This document shows positions 44,558-56,662 of a DNA stretch of 64,000 nucleotides, in pieces (the stretch's first letter is position 1; every line of letters starts with the position of its first letter). The notes under the pieces were generated by a model. It was not told the DNA's origin. It ran no database searches and saw only the letters and a list, made by a program, of their open reading frames with translations. The DNA comes from Linnemannia hyalina (Eukaryota; Mortierellomycota; Mortierellomycetes; Mortierellales; Mortierellaceae), in the NCBI GenBank assembly GCA_019671135.1, contig JAHRHY010000002.1:62001-126000 (forward strand), in the 5' to 3' direction. The translations under genes and the position numbers were made by a program.

Positions 44558-46962
44558 ATGCTATTCCAGCCCTCATTCCCCGACTCGGACCCAGAGCCCC
44601 TGTCGCCCAGCAGTCACGAGGACACCACTCGCCCTACCTGGTCACACGCCATCCTCGTTGAACCTTCTTACGACACCACTCAACACCTGCAGTTTCAAGC
44701 TACTGACCCCTCTTTCTCTGGCTCTGGAACTGCTTATCAAGCACCCTCTTCCTCCCCGGCTTACTCGCCCACCTCAAACGTCGAACTCGGTTACGTTGGT
44801 ACTTTGGCAGAAACAGGACAGGTCTCCTCGGGTTCCCACTCGCTCTTGACCAACAGCTCTCAATACGGCTATGGTCTTCATGACGACGATGAGGACGAAG
44901 AGGATGAAGTCGAAGACGAGGAGGACACTCTGCGCTTTGCTGTTGCTGCACGAGAGATTGAGAAATTGGAGGAGGAGTATGTCCAACAACAGCAACAGCA
45001 ACAGCAACAGGAACCGCAGCAGCAACAGCAACAGCAAGAGGCTATGGTTATTGAGGACGACGAACATGAGAGTGAGCTTAATACTTTGTATCCTGTGACC
45101 CAGCCCTTCACTGAAGCTGTGCCTGCGGGCGTTGGGTCTGACGTCCCAGAGACTACATGTACGTTGTATGTTTTTCCCTGCTTTGCCTTTGGGTTTGCCT
45201 TTGCGCCTGTTTGTTCTTTCTGCGAGTGCATGCTTTGAATGGCAACAAAAGGGAGGCAAAGTGCACTAACTAACTCAACCTTACCATATTACTACTGCCC
45301 CCCCACCCCCTTATTTTTTCTTCACCTTTCCCTTACTTCCCTATTGTCTCTATTGCTTCGCTGACGACTCCAATACGACACAGATACGACCCGAACTGGA
45401 CCCTTTGTTCACCTCGAGATTCAAGAACTGAGAACTTCTCAGAGCAACAGTGGTCACGAGCAGCAGCACCGTCTTACTGGCACCTTGCCCCGACCACGAC
45501 AGTTCATCTTTGAGCCCAACACCCGGTTGTTGCTGGGACGAGCGCCCTCGTCCGGTTTGGATCCCAAGGCCCGCTTGAAGCAGCTCTCCGAGGTCGGCAA
45601 GGACGCAGGTCAGGCTCGGGCCGAAAACGGATACGATGATGGATTGTTCGCCAATCAAGTGATCAGCAAGTTGCATGCCACCATCTTTGAGCGAGACGGA
45701 CAGTTGGTCCTTGAGGACTGGGAGTCGACCCACGGCACGTTTGTCAACGAAAAGTCTGTTACTCGCAAAGCCTTGCACGACCTAGACCGCGTCCGATTGG
45801 GCCGCCCCGTCACCCGGCGAGATATTCATTACCAGCCCCTAGAGTTTGTTGTTCGCATTCAGAGCCGAGAGCATTATGAGCACCCGTCCACACGAGCTGA
45901 CCCAGCTGACCTGGTTGCTGGTATTGATCAACAGATGATGACTGACATCCTTGACAACTCTGCTGATACTTCTACCCCTCAGAGCCAGAAGACGGTTATC
46001 TTGTTGGATGACGATGACTTTGAGGAGGAGGATCAGGCTGACCTCTTGGCTCGCACCCAGACCCGAGTCGAGTCCCTTGACGTTCAGGAGCCACTAGAGC
46101 GGACTCCCACTGACGAGCAGGAAGCACAGGAAGCACAGCACGAGGACGATACATTCTATGGCATAGAGAACGACTATGAGGCTGACGAGGATGAGACTAA
46201 TGTAGATTATGATGACGGCGACGGCGCATTCGAGCAACCTGAGCAAGGTTACGAAGAGGGGCCGCAGCTTGATTTCGAGGTTGAGGATGCTGCGATTGAG
46301 CAGTTTGGGGACGACTTCTGGGCAGGCGGGGGTGAGCCTTCTGCTTACGACGAACAGCGCAAGCAGCGGAAAGAGTACGATGTTGATGACGACGAGGAAG
46401 AGGAGGCATTCTCCCGCAAGGCTGCCGACTACGAGCTGGATGACGATGAGGACGATGTTCTCTTGACCCGCTATGAACCCGCTCAGTCTGACCTCACTGA
46501 GATAATCAACTCTGCCACTATTCGTGATGCTCCCGAGGTGAGACAAACACAAACTGGACATATGCTACTAAAATCATTTCTATATCCACTGCGCCATCAG
46601 AGTCGAACTGGCCGACATCCTTTTAACCATACCTCTTTTGCTTTCGTCTTCGCCCCTAGGATGACGAGGATATGCCAACTGTGGACGAGACTGTCATTAA
46701 GGAAACAACGTCGACATCCACCACGACGACTACGGTCACCATTGCTACAGCCTTGCCCACAGATGCAGTCGTCGAGGAGAGCCAGGGTAACAATCTCAAG
46801 CGGAAGCACAGTGAACTCGAGGACGAGCCTCCTGTCTCACTCCACATCGCACAACAGGAGTTGCAGACATCAAAGTCAAGGAGGGCTGCGCTGCTCGCTG
46901 CTGCACTCGCCGGCGTGGTTGTCGGTTCTGTTGGCACCGTTCTGACGTTGGCCAACATCTAG
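44558..46962 (+). CDS. Tail-anchored FHA-domain protein (possible SLMAP/Far9-Far10 relative)
   Basis: 685 residues in three exons: 44558-45158, 45384-46537, 46660-46962. The N-terminus is Ser/Pro-rich, followed by an acidic stretch and polyglutamine (about 44987-45040). Exon 2 opens with an FHA domain: LLLGRAPSSG, NQVISKLHATI, DWESTHGTFVNEK. The Gly-Arg, Ser-x-x-His and Thr-x-Gly-Thr/Asn positions are those that bind phosphothreonine peptides. A long acidic disordered region follows. The last ~25 residues (AALLAAALAGVVVGSVGTVL) form a C-terminal transmembrane anchor. FHA plus tail anchor is the layout of STRIPAK subunits SLMAP and yeast Far9/Far10, placed on ER, nuclear envelope or mitochondria. 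A long coiled coil, expected there, was not seen, so this assignment is tentative. Confidence 0.8.
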
Positions 46963-47746
46963 AAGGAACGATAGGACGTTCATTTCGGCTGGACCCATCT
47001 ATGATCGCTTTGTGTTTTATTTCCTTTTGCTTCTTTGTACCCCTTTGCGTAGTTCCTTTTTTCTTTGATTTGCTTTTTTTTGCTTGCGTTTTTCTTTTCT
47101 TTTGGCTCATGTCTAGCCACTACTTTGTACACACCTCTCAGGCATACACATGTGCTGCGCGCACTCCCAAGTTTATATTGCTTTTTTATCCAACCTCACA
47201 CACACCTAGCTATGACAGCTCACACAGACACAAAACCACAAAGCCACAAAAGACGAACGAACACACATATCAATCTTAGGCAGTTGTTCAATACACACCG
47301 ACTTTTTCTTGATTGTTCTCCTAGTTTGCATATGTCGTTGTGATACAAAGAGGTGATAGGGTGTCGCGAACTCAAATTCACGCGCTCGGCTGGTGCATCG
47401 CGGAAATCGGTTCTTCGCCTTCTTTTATGTCATTTTGCTCTCAGACTTGCTCTTCATAGCAGACTGCCTTTGAGAGTGCAAAGACCGCAACCATCTCCGG
47501 CCCAACCCATGCACCCATAACAGTTGAATAAAAACAACACACGCAAAAAAAAAAAGATGTATGGTTTGCAAAAGGTGATTTGTATTTGATAATGTGTCAA
47601 TGGGGGTGGGGTGGGGGTGGGAGTGTTCCCAAAAAAATGAATAAAACAAAAAAAAAGTGAAAAATGATGCAACTCTCCTCCTCGTTCATAACTTGCTCGT
47701 ACAACGCAACGTAAGCAGATACCTAAATACCTTCCAAGAGAAGGAT
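46963..47746. other. Convergent 3' intergenic region
   Basis: Lies between the ends of the FHA gene (+) and GAR1 (-). T-rich, A-rich and GT-rich low-complexity stretches only; no gene seen. Confidence 0.6.
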
Positions 47747-49318
47747 TTAGTAACCGCCACGGCCACGGGGAGCACCACCACCACGGCTGAAACCGCCACG
47801 TCCGCGAGGAGCACCACCACGGGGGGCACCACCGAAACCGCCACGTCCTCCGCGGGGGGCACCACCGAAACCACCACGTCCTCCGCGGGGGGCACCGAAA
47901 CCGCCACGGGCTATATCGATTTGAGGAACAAGGTAGAGAGGGGACAGTGTTAGAGATAGGTATAATGGCAATGAAACGAGAGCAGGGTCGGATCAATGAA
48001 TCCCGATGGACGGTGGAGAGAGAAAAGGAGAAGAGACACTTACCACCACCACGGGCACCACCACGGGCACCGCCGCGACCGGCATTCATTCCCTGCATAC
48101 CTCCGCGCTTGGCGACTATTAAGGTGCACAATGAATTGAAAATGAGTTAGTCGAGTGTCCTTTCAACCATCATCACAACCTGGGCGCAATGAAACGCAAA
48201 AAATAAAAGAACAAAAAGGAAGGTAGACGTACCCTTGCCGCCAACGACCTTGGGCTTGGGGAGGAAGCGCTCGAGGGGGAGGAGCTTATCAGGGGCGATG
48301 AAGACCTTGTCGTTAGCCTTGAACGAGGTAGCGACCATGCCGTCCTGGAGCTTGATAGTGAAGTAGAGCTCGTTCATGGGACCCAAGATCTCGTCGACCT
48401 TGCCGATCTGGGACTTGTTCTCGAGATAGATGGGGGCGTTGAAGTAGGGGATCTTGACGTTTGTCGACTTGCAGACCATCTCACCCTCGCAGGCGTGCAT
48501 GAACTGACCGATCTCTGCAATGGATATAGAGGAAGAGTGGTGTTGTAGTTAGTTTCTTATTCTTTTCATGCATTTTGGTCAAAGATGTATACTGCCAGGA
48601 GTATTGACACAAGGCTGATGGCGCCAAATGTGCTCCGGATCTACAGGAGACCGATTGTCCACAACGAAAATGACTCCTGAGATCAATGGGGTCCATGAAA
48701 GTCCAATTGGCGAGAATGTCTACGACCCAACACTACGATTCTCAGGATAGGTCGATGTCGCGGCACGCCGGATCGAGAAGTGAATCTGATGGCGTCCTTG
48801 AAAGGAAGTGTTGTCAACAATACGGGATCCAATGTTCCAATAGATCGCCTCGCCCAGTAAGATGATTGATCTCGATCCTGTATCGTTCGCTAAGATATCG
48901 CCTTCCTTCAATTGAGAAGCTACTGAACGAGGGCCAACCAAGGAGAAGGTGAGAGGTATTTACCAGTGACGGAATCTGGTGGTCCGAAAGAGGGAGCACC
49001 ACCGCCAAAGCCGCCACGACCACCACGGGAACCACCACCGAAACCACCACGGCCTGGGAAAAAAATTGAGTAAGTTCAAGAAAGGAAGAGCGAGGTTAAT
49101 ATCAAAGTCGTAAGCTATGTGTCGGTGCGAACTTCAACTGTTCAATCCAGGTCGTTCATAATAACAGCATAGAAAGCGAGACTGAAGAGAGGTGAGAGGG
49201 CCGAGAAAAAAAAAAGGGAAAGTGTGTTGTTTGTTGATGTTCTTGTTGGTCGATGAGGCAGTAAAGGTGGAATGAGTTTTTTACCTCCACGGGGAGCACC
49301 ACGACCTCTGAAGCTCAT
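47747..49318 (-). CDS. H/ACA snoRNP subunit GAR1
   Basis: 213 residues in five exons (minus strand): 49318-49285, 49053-48964, 48514-48233, 48115-48044, 47910-47747. Both ends are Gly-Arg-rich ([12 protein letters not shown]..., and C-terminal [13 protein letters not shown] repeats). The core in exon 3 is the Gar1 beta-barrel: [53 protein letters not shown]1 joins dyskerin/Cbf5, Nhp2 and Nop10 in box H/ACA particles that make pseudouridine in rRNA and snRNA in the nucleolus. The RGG arms bind RNA and are usually methylated. Length matches the family (yeast 205). The second intron (449 nt) is longer than the others in this gene. Confidence 0.96.
48515..48963 (-). other. Long GAR1 intron with an open frame
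   Basis: 449 nt, against 128-231 nt for this gene's other introns. It contains a ~70-codon open frame ([27 protein letters not shown]) and no low-complexity DNA. It could be an embedded relic of another gene or element, or host a small nucleolar RNA; I found no clear C/D boxes. Confidence 0.35.
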
Positions 49319-49721
49319 GTTATATATGTGTTATTAAGGCGAAAGGAGAAGAGAGAAGGACGATCCAGCGAGAGGGTAATCGATGGATTGGAAGGGAGAG
49401 AGAGAGTGTTGATGGGTGGGGAGTGGAAAACAAACAAATGGGCCAGAACGACTGTGATAAAGTATTCTGTAAGAGAGAGACTTTTGTCTACACGGTGCCA
49501 GTACTAGAGTAGAAGGGACTTCTGATTTTTTTTTTTTTTTTTTTTGCTACTGTTTACATGGTGCGAGAATGTGGCTTATCAATGTGACTAGTTTTTCTGA
49601 GAGCTTAATTAACGAGCAAGTCCTAGGCAAAGCAAAGGTGGATGTTAACGAGCCTAGGAAGCAAGCAGCCAGGGTACGCTCAGTCGTCAAGGACTTGATC
49701 CTTTGGCCTGTCCTCCTGTAG
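49319..49721. other. GAR1 promoter and Ubl-SRA 3' flank
   Basis: Short intergenic region with a poly-T run (49527-49547). No gene seen. Confidence 0.55.
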
Positions 49722-51638
49722 CTAAGGAGCTGGTGCACTCTTCTTGGTCTTCTCACCCGCCTTGTCAGGACCATCGACACCAATATCCGCTGCATCGCCA
49801 ATACCAGCATCTTCGTCAACAACAATATCATCATCACGCAGCAGGCCAGTCCGACCGATATGTCCATCATGCTCTCCATCTGATGCTTTAGGTACACACA
49901 TAAGCTGGTACACCGAATCATCCACCTCCTTATCGATGCCCTTTGGTTCCTTTGGGCTGCTCAAGCTGGGTTCAGCCTGGCCTTGATATTGATTCTCATT
50001 GTTTGGTCCTTGGTTGTTGGGAACGTTATTCAAAGGGTAAAGATGGCGATATTCTGCGGGGGTAAGGTTGACGGTCCGAGAGGCGTTTCCGATAGCAAGG
50101 ATTGTCTCCACGATTGCTTCCTCGTCATCGGGGCAAGCCGAAGGTTCCTCAGTGGCGGCACTCACATCGATTGAGGGCGCAATTATCAAATCCTGGGTCT
50201 CCCATGGAGCTGGCTCCAGGTCATCTCGTCGCATAAGATATCGCCAAACCGTGAATCCCGCTTTCCCCTTCTCCGGCCAGTACTAGAAAAAGTAAAGAAA
50301 AGGGGTGAATTTCTTGCATGAATGACAGACTAGTTATTTTAACCTCAGTCATACTCAGTTCAAGTAAATACCTTGACGACTTTATAGATGCCATCATAGC
50401 GATAGCCAGATTTGGGAGAATACATGTTCAACAATTGGTATCCGCGGATAACACGGATAGGATGGCTTCTGTGCCAGTCCAATGCTTCTCCCCCTTTAAT
50501 AGTGTCGATGGGACAGTCGCAGGTCATAGCCAGTCCATGATTCGCACGGGTCAACTCCTGATGGGAAGTCTGTTTACCGCCCGTATTTCCTCCGGCCCCC
50601 GTGTAGGTGAATTCATATCCCTTGTCGTCGTCGTCCATATATCCTCTTGAAAGTACCACCGATTCCGCACCCACTCCCGCTTGTCCTGAGATTCCTGCCA
50701 TGGCCGGTCTAAAGCGAGCGTAGGTAAATTATCATGATGGTCAGTCCAGGCTCATCTATCATTCAACAAGGCAAGTTGAGTCTAGCAGGATCGTGTGAAA
50801 TAGTCTCCTCGACACACCTGTGAACTCCAGCACGAGAAGCATCGATTCGCATTGGCCAAGTCGATCCAACAGGAATTCCTGGAATAGGCCCTGCAAATCG
50901 CATGTCGATACTTGCTGACGGAGGAGGACGTGCTGATAAGCGAGCTTGTGGTGGATATGTCGGCGGTGAACGCGGACGCGGCGGCTTCTCCTCGCGTTTG
51001 CCTTTTGCGGGCGATGTGCTTCGTCGTGAGTCCGTGTGAGACCGAGCTGGGTCATCCTGTTTGTCCTTTGCATATGGCGGTCTTTTTTCCAACACAGAGC
51101 TCAATTCGCTCGAGGCCCGTGAAGGTGTGGGTGTGGGTGTGGATGTGCGTGTGCGTGGAGGTTTGTTCGATTTGAGGGCGACCTTGTTGTTGCTCTGGTA
51201 GTCGTTTTCTTTGATATATGTGATCGGAACGATGGCGATATCGCCGCTTTCGACGAACCCGCTCTTGCTGAGTGTGCTTTCGTTGTTGAGCTAAAAGCGA
51301 GTTTTAACAAGGGGAACAATTGCGATCTATGTGAGACATCATCGTTGGGTGGTTTGATGTTGGACGCGCCAAGACTCTTTATTAAAGCAGGAAACGTTCA
51401 AGGAAAGGACAAGTAGAACTTGCAAAGATACTGTCGAAAGAGCTGTTTGCTGTCGAGATTTGTTTTGTTTTGTACTCTGTACCTGGTTGTCCTGGTAGTA
51501 TAGGTAGAATGCGTTTTCATCGACGTCGTACTGCTCCGCGATCCTCTCACGCACCCGCTTGATGGTGGTGTTGATGGAGGGGACGAAGAAGGATTCCACT
51601 CGGTCAGGTTGCTGGATGAGGTGGAAGTTGACTTTCAT
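49722..51638 (-). CDS. Ubl-SRA protein, UHRF1-like 5-methylcytosine reader
   Basis: 508 residues in four exons (minus strand): 51638-51483, 51290-50818, 50708-50372, 50282-49722. Residues 1-~77 form a ubiquitin-like domain ([20 protein letters not shown] ... [18 protein letters not shown]). A Pro/Ser/Arg-rich linker follows. Residues ~190-340 are a clear SRA (YDG) domain with [44 protein letters not shown] and WRYLMRRDD, block for block as in animal UHRF1. There it flips out 5-methylcytosine of hemimethylated CpG and recruits DNMT1. The last ~150 residues are acidic and disordered. The tandem Tudor, PHD and RING domains of UHRF1 are absent. Likely role: recognising methylated DNA in the nucleus and, through the Ubl, docking partners. 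It shares a 551-bp promoter with RPN2. Confidence 0.92.
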
Positions 51639-52189
51639 TGTGGGTTTGGGTCGTTCTGTTGTTGGTGTTGGTGATGAGGTGGTTCTGAGGAATGAGTGAC
51701 AAAGTTGCGATGCATTTGGTGGCGTAAACTTTATTCTTCGGATGAGAGTATTAAGGGCGATGGAAAAGTCAAGTGATATGCAAGGGTATTGGTTTGAATC
51801 GCATTTACTGTAGACGCGCGCCCGATTACGCGTGCGCCAACCATTCACTGAATATTGGTGGCAGACCAGCTATTGACAGAGGGCAGTCGCCCCGTCGTAA
51901 GCGCACTCTTGAACATCGCTTTGACAGTACTTTTTGCATCGCACAGGAGACAGAAAGAAGCACACGTCGCCCTTTTCACTCTTCTCTTTTTTTACTTGCA
52001 AACACATCCACCCATCAACTCAACACTCTACTCGACCCCCCGGGATATATCTGTCTTCTCTTCGCCTCTCACTACGAACAAGACACTACAGCAAAGAACA
52101 CGCCCAACTCTCATTCACACTCACTCGCTCACCAACTCAACAACCTACCACTCACAAAAACACAAGGACATACTCCTAGGACCCAAACT
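51639..52189. promoter_or_regulatory. Bidirectional promoter, Ubl-SRA gene / RPN2
   Basis: 551 bp separate the two start codons, so both promoters must lie here. Two GGTGGC-core motifs are present: GGTGGCGTA (51718-51726) and GGTGGCAGA (51857-51865), the second one base away from the yeast proteasome-associated control element GGTGGCAAA. Whether this fungus uses that element is unknown. The RPN2 side is CT/CA-rich leader. Confidence 0.6.
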
Positions 52190-55100
52190 ATGGTCGGACT
52201 CACTTCTGCTGGTACGGCCTTACTTACAAGACTACAGGAATAAAGCGCTTTGCTGGTTCATAAGCAGGAAGTGGCATGCGTGCATACATCCTTAGCACTT
52301 TGCATGTTGTTAATGTCCCTGCGTTCATTTTTCATTGTGCGCCTTTTTTAGCCGGAATTATCGCGCTCCTTGACGAGCATGACGACGACCTCAAGGTCTA
52401 CGCCCTCCAAAAGCTGAATGGCATTGTGGATCAGTTCTGGGCAGAGATCTCGGACGCCGTCTCAAAAATGTAAGCGCCCGTCTTTGCGTGCGTCTTTTGT
52501 TACTCTAGATATTCTTTTTGAAAGAGAAACGCTCCAAGTTGTCGCGTCCATAAACAAGTCGACTAACACCATATTGCTTGACATCGATAGTGAGATCATG
52601 TATGAGGACACAGAGTTCAAGGATCGTGCATTGGCAGCCTTGGTCGCCTCCAAGGTACTGTAACTCTGATCAGGACTTCACGCTTTACTTGAAAACTGCC
52701 TGCGCCTCCAGGAGACGAGACATTGATAGTGAGAGAACTGAACACTAACGCAACAACTGGATTATTTGCACTGTGACTTTCGACACCTTGTAGGTCTACT
52801 ACCATCTCGGCGAGTTTGACGACTCTCTCAACTTTGCTTTGGGAGCAGGCAACCTCTTCGACCTCTCGTTAAAGTCTGAATACGTCGATACTATTGTTTG
52901 TAAGTGGATCGGTCAATTTATCAATGTGCACGTTGAAGCACGAGTTGCTGTCAAATAGATCACAACTAACCGTAACCTGCTTATTTGCTGTTGCATGTTG
53001 ATTAGCCAAATGTATTGACAAGTACATTGCCGTCAAAGTTCAGGAGCAGCAAGACTTACAAAACGCAGAGCCAATGGATTCCCGACTCAAGGCTGTGGTT
53101 GAGAAGATGTTTGACCGCTGCTATCAGGATGGTGAATACAAGCAGGTACTGTTTACCGTTTTGCACTCGACCATTATCAAGGGGGTTATCTTTGGCTGGC
53201 ATATCAGACCTTGGACATGGACGCGGATCTGACCTTTGTTCAAAATTGACATTTCGTTACATATAGGCTGTCGGTATTGCTCTGGAGGCACACCGTTTGG
53301 ATGTTGTAGAGCACTCGATCAAAGCCGGTGGGCCCTCCGTTATCCTTCCCTACGTTTATGATCTGACCATGACAGTCGTGCAGGATCAGGCATACCGCAA
53401 CACTCTTCTCCAGCTTTTGGTCGAGCAGTTCCGCCAGTTGGAGGAGCCCGACTATGTCGCCACCAACCAGTGCCTTGTCCATCTTGGACACCACAAGGCC
53501 AGCGCAGAGCTTCTTCAGCATCTCGTCAGCTCTGGTTCTCAGGTTAGTGACACCCCTAGCCGGTGACATTGTTTATTGTTTCGAAAACCCTTATAGTGTA
53601 CAGTACTAAACCTCGTACTATGTTCTACTTTCATGACAATAGGCAGATTTGTTGATGGCATACCAGCTCGCATTTGATCTCGAGAACAACGCAACACAAA
53701 AGTACTTGACCAAGGTCTCGGATGCCCTTCCTGTCGATGCTGCTGATGCCCCTCAGCCAAAGTTTGCCAAGGTGAAGTCGATCTTGTCGGGCAAGGAGAC
53801 CATCAAGCTTCAGCTTGAGTTCCTCTGCCGCAACAACCACACTGACATGTTGATCCTCAAGGACTCCAAGGTGAGCATCTTTGGTATCCTCATGTGCAAC
53901 AACATCCGTTTGAAACGCGCAACGGTGTCGAAACCCTGTTGACTGACTGACCTGATATCCCTTCCTAATTTTTAGAATGTGCTCGATGCCCGCTTATCTG
54001 TCTACCATTCCGCAGTCACATTCGCCAACGCCTTCATGAACGCCGGAACCACCAGCGACGATTTCTTGAGACAGAATTTGGAGTGGCTCTCCCGTGCGAC
54101 GAACTGGTCCAAGTTCAGCGCCACTGCTGCCTTGGGTGTCATTCACAAGGGGCAGCTCTCACGAGGACTCAGCCTCTTGGCGCCATACCTTCCCCAGGAT
54201 GGCGTCACTGCCAGCCCTTACTCTGAGGGAGGATCCCTCTTTGCCCTCGGACTCATCCATGCCAACCACGGAGATGAGGTTCTTGACTACCTTCGCGGAG
54301 TTTTGAGGGACACACAGATCGAGGTGTTGCAGCACGGCGCATGTCTTGGTCTTGGTACCGCAGGCATGGCCACCGACAACGATGGTAAGCTGTCGTTAGC
54401 AAACTGTGCTCACGATGTCACCTTTTTCACGTATAATAAGACCCTCAGATGACCAACCTTTTGTCATTTATTTCCTAACTTTAGATATCTACGAGGAGCT
54501 CAAGAACGTCCTGTTCAGTGATAGCGCCATTGGAGGTGAGGCTGCCGGTTTGGCCATGGGTATGGTCATGCTCGGCACTGCATCAGAGAAGGCCTTGGAC
54601 GAGATGTTGCAGTACGCCCACGATACTCAGCACGAGAAGATTATCCGTGGATTGGCTGTCGGTGTCTCTCTTGTGATGTACGGCAAGGAGGACGCTGCCG
54701 ATTTCTTGATCGAGAGACTTTCGGCCGACAAGGACCCCATTTTGCGCTACGGAGGCATGTACACCATTGCCATGGCCTATGCTGGAACTGGAAGCAACAA
54801 GGCTATTCGCCGCCTCCTCCACGTTGCTGTCAGTGATGTCAATGACGATGTTCGTCGCGCCGCCGTCACTGCCCTCGGCTTCATCATGTTCCGTTCGCAC
54901 AAGCAGGTCCCCCGCATTGTCCAGCTGCTTTCTGAGAGTTACAACCCCCACGTCCGCTATGGTGCCTGCTTGGCTCTTGGAATCTCTTGCGCCGGAACTG
55001 GATCATTAGACGCCATTGAGTTATTGGAGCCTATGACCAAGGACAATGTCGACTTTGTGCGTCAGGGTGCCTTCATCGCTTTGGCCATGGTCTTGATGCA

Positions 55101-56142
55101 GCAGAACGAGGCGCAGAGCCCCAAGGCCGCCAGCGTCCGCAAGATGTACGAGGAGGTCATCAAGAAAAAGAACGAGGATGCTTTGGCCAAGTTTGGTGCT
55201 GTTCTCGGCCAAGGAATCATTGATGCCGGTAAGAAAAATGAGCTGTGCGAATGGCGCAGCACATGGTTATTTTGTAACAATGTTTACAGAGTACTCATCA
55301 ATTGAATGTGTCTTTTTTTGATACTATAGGAGGGCGTAATGTGACAATCTCGCTGCAGTCTCGCTCTGGACACTCCAACATGCCCGCGATTGTTGGCGTC
55401 GCTCTTTTCACACAGTTCTGGTACTGGTTCCCAGCAAGTCATTTCCTCAGCTTGGCCTTCACTCCCACAGCCATCATTGGAGTCAATGCTGATTTGAACT
55501 TGCCCGAGATTGAGTTCACCTCCAACGCCAGACCCTCGCTGTTTGCCTACATTCCCCCCACCAAACCCCCAGCAGCCGTTACTGTCGAGAAGGTGGCCAC
55601 TGCTGTTCTTTCTACCACAGCCAAGGCCCAGGCCAAGGCAAAGAAGGCCAAGAACGCCGAGTCTGACGCCATGGACGAGGATGAGAAGCCAGTGGTCAAG
55701 ACCGAGGAGGCGAAGGAAGACGAGGTCAAGACTACTGCCAAACCCAAGAAGGAGGCCCAGTTTGAAAAGTTGGGTAACTTGGCAAGAGTCGTGCCTGCTC
55801 AGTTGAAGTATATTTCCTTCGACAAGGATGCACGCTATGTCCCAGTAAAGAAGGTATGGCGCGTCGACTCTACTTCTTCACCATCTCGAAGGAACGCGTA
55901 CAAGTCCAATTGTTTTTGACCATACAACTCACTCTATGTTTATATTCGTTCAATAGGATGTGACTGGAGGAATTGTAGTTTTGCAGGATAACAAGCCCGA
56001 CGAGCCAGAAAACTTGATTGCAACGACGACCTCGGCGGTTGCATCAACCCCACCAGCGTCTGGTGCCGATACCAAGATGGAGGTCGAGGAGGAGGAAGCA
56101 CCTCTGCCAGAGCCCTTCACCTACCCCTTCGGGGACGAATAA
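52190..56142 (+). CDS. 26S proteasome regulatory subunit RPN2 (PSMD1)
   Basis: 938 residues in eleven exons that join in frame: 52190-52211, 52352-52469, 52591-52654, 52794-52899, 53006-53145, 53267-53542, 53643-53870, 53976-54384, 54485-55228, 55330-55853, 55957-56142. Yeast Rpn2 has 945 residues. It begins [20 protein letters not shown]; the N-terminal helical arm is followed by the toroid of proteasome/cyclosome repeats ([71 protein letters not shown]). A Lys/Ala/Glu-rich acidic insert ([12 protein letters not shown]) precedes the conserved end ([10 protein letters not shown]). In the 19S base RPN2 supports Rpn1/Rpn13 and the ATPase ring and takes part in substrate delivery. Exon 1 is only 22 nt. 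No disrupting stops. Confidence 0.97.
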
Positions 56143-56662
56143 GGTCTAGACACTCGATGACTGTGAGGAGGGGGCTGTATTATTTTTCACTTAACCATTG
56201 CCTGCTCTTTCATAATGAACCCGTTACTCAACCGAAATCACTCATCCTCACCAACGCTTGAAATAAAACCCATGATGAAAGAATACACACACCTGGCATA
56301 CGTCCAGTCATTGAAAGGGGGGGTTAGTATCATGTGCGACTGAAAAAGAAAAAAGAGAGATTGGATGCGGAGGGGACTGATGGACACCATGTTCTGCCTT
56401 GTTTAGTTCACGTCTTTATTCGGGAACAGCAAGCGAAATGTGAAGAAGACTCTCGACCGGCCAATGAGAAATTAGTCGGAGCTCGTAACTGAGGGCGAAG
56501 GCAAGGCGAGGTTATTACCATATATTTTTTTGCTGTTGTTGTTGTGTTCAGGGCTACATGACCATTGTGCCCCTTTTTTTGCGTTTCTCACCTCTCCAGC
56601 AGTTCAACACACAGCTTGTAAACATAGTCATACGCCTCACTTTGTTTTCTATTCTTTTACGA
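56143..56662. other. Convergent 3' intergenic region
   Basis: RPN2 3' flank (AATAAA at 56262) and the region beyond the 3' end of the kinase relic. No gene seen. Confidence 0.6.
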
